DNA from: CAZHGD01 sp964531735
GTDB lineage: Bacteria; Armatimonadota; UBA10988
NCBI GenBank assembly: GCA_964531735.1
Contig: CAZHGD010000231.1
Coordinates: 1-9,178, forward strand
Reading direction: 5' to 3'
DNA: 9,178 nt
Position numbers and translations under genes: made by a program. Under the pieces are notes generated by a model. It was not told the DNA's origin. It saw nothing but the letters and a program-made list of their open reading frames with translations, and made no database searches. Of the stretch, positions 7,537 to 9,178 are shown one piece after another. Each line of letters starts with the position of its first letter. Within the stretch, counting starts at the first letter, position 1.

Positions 7537-8088
7537 TCAGGGGGTGGAGCGGCCCGCCGGTGGCGCCTGTCTGGCCTTGGTCCGTGCCCAGCAGCGTAGC
7601 GCGGTGCCGCTGACCACGTTGCCAGCCACTGCGGCCGCCAGACCGATGACGATGTACTGCAGGCACTGCACGGCGCCGTAGAGCGGCGGGAGCCGTGGAA
7701 CGTGCTCCGCCGCATACCAGACATGGAAGGCCGCCTCATTGAGGCGACCCGCCGCCGCCGCGCCGGCCAGCAGGACGACGCAGCCGAGTGCAGTCCAGAC
7801 AACACGACTCCCTCCCGCCCACCGCGGTGACCATAGCAGATGCCCGAGTGCTGCGCCGCCGATAGCACCACCAGCGGTAGTGCCGTACGTACACAGCTTC
7901 ACCCAGGCGTTCTCGGCGCGGGGCGTCGCCAGGACTGAGGCCCACAGCATCGGCGCGGAGGCTTGGAGGTACTCCGAGCACCTCAAGCAGACGATGACTG
8001 TGCCGCACGCCCAAAGGACTCTTGTACACCACGCGCGTCTGCCAGGGCTCATGGTAGTGGCCAAGCCCTCTCGGCCCACTGGTCCCAT
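7537..8088 (-). CDS. Small polytopic membrane protein of unknown function
   Basis: 183 residues from ATG 8088-8086, chosen because AGAGGA (8097-8102) lies 8 nt upstream. ATG at 8052 is an alternative. The frame is open further upstream but that part is arginine/serine-rich and made of repeat DNA, so it is unlikely to be coding. About four hydrophobic segments are visible: 24-37 (VLWACGTVIVCLRC), 67-86 with a glycine-zipper-like GGAIGGAALGHLL (73-85), 97-114 (VVWTALGCVVLLAGAAAA) and 139-163 (CLQYIVIGLAAAVAGNVV). The C-terminus is basic (RCWARTKARQ), suggesting a cytoplasmic tail. I do not recognise the family. It lies between two repeat cassettes and about 600 nt upstream of the M15 peptidase on the same strand. 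A holin-like role is possible but unsupported, as holins usually have 1-3 segments. It could also be cargo of a mobile element. Confidence 0.5.
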   Translation of the reverse strand: MGPVGREGLATTMSPGRRAWCTRVLWACGTVIVCLRCSEYLQASAPMLWASVLATPRAENAWVKLCTYGTTAGGAIGGAALGHLLWSPRWAGGSRVVWTALGCVVLLAGAAAAGRLNEAAFHVWYAAEHVPRLPPLYGAVQCLQYIVIGLAAAVAGNVVSGTALRCWARTKARQAPPAGRSTP

Positions 8089-8336
8089 CGCGTTGGTCCT
8101 CTGTCGGCCCCACCAGGTGCGGGCCGCGGCACTGGCACGGAGCGCCTCAGTGAACGGGAGCCGAGGGCGGCGGTAGCGGCGCGCCTGGCGGCCAACCGCG
8201 CGGCAACCAGGCGACATGGTGTTAGTGCTGGCGCCCCTGCGCCTGTCACCACGGCCGGTCGTTGGCGTCAGCGCCCGGCCGCGCGGCGCCCGCCGGTGGC
8301 TCGGTGCGACGGGCGACGCTGACTCGCGGGCAAGCG

Positions 8337-8413
8337 GGTAACCCAACTCCTGCTCCGCAGCGGTTGTAGCACGCGCCGTGCGGCGGCGCAAGCGCCACAC
8401 GGCGCGTGCCGAA
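8337..8413 (+). repeat. Diverged direct repeat, copy 2 (cassette B, left segment)
   Basis: Partner of 7235-7312, about 85% identical by hand alignment, 1,102 bp further on in the same orientation. This copy keeps an intact hairpin at 8369-8409, so it is probably the better preserved. Confidence 0.85.
8369..8409. repeat. Perfect 12-bp inverted repeat with nested inner hairpin
   Basis: GCACGCGCCGTG (8369-8380) is the exact reverse complement of 8398-8409. Inside, GGCGC-AA-GCGCC (8385-8396) can form a second stem. It has no T-tract, so it does not look like an intrinsic terminator. It is a candidate structured site or mobile-element end. Confidence 0.85.
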
Positions 8414-8454
8414 TTCGGTGACATGATACTTGCCGAATTCGGTGACATGATACT
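8407..8454 (+). repeat. Exact 24-bp tandem duplication in cassette B
   Basis: Two identical head-to-tail copies (8407-8430 and 8431-8454) containing GAATTCGGTGACATGATACT. The reverse complement (GTATCATGTCACCGAATTC) resembles the cassette A repeat (GTATCACGTCCCCGAGTTTC) at about 15 of 20 positions, so the two sets point toward each other. Confidence 0.92.
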
Positions 8455-8534
8455 AGTTTTGGCCGCCTCTTGGTCTGTGGCGAGTGGCCCGCCCTGGCTC
8501 GGGCGCCGATGCCAACGACGCCCGGTGCTGGTGA

Positions 8535-8566
8535 TCGGTGTCATGTCGCCCCGGCTGTGACTCCGC
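8535..8566 (+). repeat. Direct repeat, cassette B, right segment
   Basis: 32 bp with TCGGTGTCATGTCGCCCC. It matches 7468-7499 at 29 of 32 positions and closes the second cassette. Confidence 0.8.
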
Positions 8567-8582
8567 CGATCGATCGGCGGAG
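8561..8582. repeat. 22-bp perfect palindrome upstream of the small plus-strand gene
   Basis: CTCCGCCGATC followed by its exact reverse complement GATCGGCGGAG, with no loop bases. It is nested inside a wider inverted pair, TGTCATG (8539-8545) and CATGACA (8587-8593). It lies about 78 nt before ATG 8660. It could be a dimeric-regulator operator or a bidirectional stem. It has no T-tract. Confidence 0.85.
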
Positions 8583-8659
8583 AGACCATGACAGTTGGTG
8601 GCAGGCCCACGAGCACGGGCGGCGTAGCTTTGCTGGTGCCGCTGTCGGCGAGAGGACAC

Positions 8660-9061
8660 ATGAGCCCGTCAGAACTGCGCGACCTGATCTCTCGACTGTC
8701 CGCCACCGACAGCTATGCCGAACGGTGGCCCGTAGCCTGGGAGGGCGCGGGCCGAACGCAGCAGCAGCACTGGCTGGGCTGGCTGGACGGCTACGACGGG
8801 CCCGGGTACTACCACCGCTCCGACTGGCACCGCGACGCCCGCTTCGTCTACAACCACATCCAGTGCCCACCGATGATCGTCTGGCTGGGCGAGGCGTGTG
8901 GGCTGCCGCACGCGACCCTCGAACCAGCTTTCCAGGCCGCGTGCGACGCCGGCTCCAGCCCTGCCAGCCAGTGTGCGGCAGCGCGGCGTGTCATCCGCTG
9001 GGATGACCTCGCAGCGCGGCTCGCAGCTCTGGGAGCCGACTCGCCACACTCGGCGACCTGA
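8660..9061 (+). CDS. Small conserved hypothetical protein (uncharacterised family)
   Basis: 133 residues from ATG 8660-8662, with AGAGG (8651-8655) 4 nt upstream. A start 72 bp earlier adds residues unlike the rest. The sequence MSPSELRDLISRL, QHWLGWLDGYDGPGYYHR, RDARFVYNHIQCPPMIVWL and RRVIRWDDLAARL resembles a family I recall only as hypothetical, with the pattern HWLGWL-Y-GPGAYGRK, RDAxFAYNH, MLLWLAEA and IRxxIPW. It is helical, soluble and without signal peptide or membrane segment. Function is unknown. It is convergent with nothing here and divergent from the membrane-protein gene, with repeat cassette B and a palindrome between them. It might be regulated from the 8561-8582 palindrome. 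Confidence 0.75.
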   Translation: MSPSELRDLISRLSATDSYAERWPVAWEGAGRTQQQHWLGWLDGYDGPGYYHRSDWHRDARFVYNHIQCPPMIVWLGEACGLPHATLEPAFQAACDAGSSPASQCAAARRVIRWDDLAARLAALGADSPHSAT

Positions 9062-9080
9062 GGCGAGTTCGCGGCATCGC

Positions 9081-9102
9081 CCATCGCCGCGCTCAGCGAT
9101 GG
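9081..9102 (+). terminator. Weak stem-loop after the small hypothetical gene
   Basis: CCATCGC (9081-9087) pairs with GCGATGG (9096-9102) across an 8-nt loop, 20 nt after the stop. There is no T-run, only TTCT at 9107-9110, so termination is doubtful. Confidence 0.25.
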
Positions 9103-9119
9103 CTCGTTCTGGCCACGCC

Positions 9120-9148
9120 TTGATGCCGGCCGTCGCGGCGGCTACACT
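9120..9148 (+). promoter_or_regulatory. Candidate sigma70-type promoter reading out of the window
   Basis: TTGATG (9120-9125) and TACACT (9143-9148) are spaced 17 bp apart, each 4 of 6 to consensus. No start codon with a coding frame can be confirmed in the remaining 30 bases, so the driven gene would lie past 9178. Confidence 0.4.
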
Positions 9149-9178
9149 CTCCTGCGAAGCAGCGCCCGGGTCGCGCTG

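Larger units (their letters stand above)
8089..8659. other. Intergenic repeat-rich region, no convincing gene
   Basis: Holds cassette B (8337-8566), its hairpins, and weaker copies of the short repeat core near 8040-8060 and 8213-8232 (GACATGGTGTTAGTGCTGG compared with GACATGATACTAGTTTTGG at 8420-8464). Between 8103 and 8210 I see nothing definite. Confidence 0.55.

Noticed and set aside
7236..7613. Plus-strand open frame over cassette A
   Set aside because: It is made largely of the tandem repeats, has no good start context, and resembles no protein.
8341..8409. Integron attC-like site (ACCCAAC followed by GTTG)
   Set aside because: ACCCAAC fits RYYYAAC, but the expected GTTRRRY partner is not met (GTTGTAG), and no integrase or cassette array is present.
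8089..8706. Longer membrane protein starting near 8706
   Set aside because: The added 206 residues are Arg/Ser/Pro-rich and translate the DNA repeats (MSPNSA twice). A strong ribosome site supports the start at 8088.

Overview
High-GC bacterial DNA (sampled lines run from about 60% to 78% G+C) from a draft scaffold: a run of exactly 100 N lies at 4660-4759. No capsid, terminase, integrase, transposase, tRNA or rRNA gene is visible. The left three quarters look like a phage or prophage tail/lysis/modification region. This rests on a tail-fibre-like protein next to an M15 peptidase, so the phage assignment is an inference. The host lineage cannot be told from this window.

Region 1 (1-6925, minus strand, read right to left) is one tightly packed operon with a strong Shine-Dalgarno before every gene. 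The order is M15 zinc peptidase with an extra C-terminal domain (6925-6062), repeat-rich tail fibre (5978-3656, interrupted by the N gap), a two-domain GT9+GT4 glycosyltransferase fusion (3639-1471), a class I SAM methyltransferase (1467-721), and a gene (721 to beyond base 1) whose product reads as a NifU/IscU-like scaffold domain fused to a SufE-like sulfur-acceptor domain. The last two junctions are a 3-nt gap and a TGATG overlap, so those products are probably made together. A plausible reading is cell-wall entry or lysis, host recognition and glycan modification, plus an Fe-S/sulfur-transfer accessory protein.

Region 2 (about 6926-8659) is mostly non-coding and repeat-rich. Two diverged, directly oriented repeat cassettes (7235-7499 and 8337-8566) flank a small four-helix membrane-protein gene (8088-7537, minus). 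Each cassette carries short tandem repeats (about 22-24 bp) whose orientation is reversed between cassettes. That resembles the multi-repeat ends of some insertion sequences, but no transposase is present. Strong inverted repeats lie at 8369-8409 and 8561-8582.

Region 3 (8660-9178, plus strand) holds one small soluble protein of a family I recognise only as uncharacterised. After it comes a sigma70-type promoter (9120-9148) pointing out of the window.

The most notable item is the NifU-SufE fusion. Its sulfur-accepting SufE cysteine appears intact, its NifU half lacks one of the three scaffold cysteines, and it lies downstream of tail-fibre and glycosylation genes.
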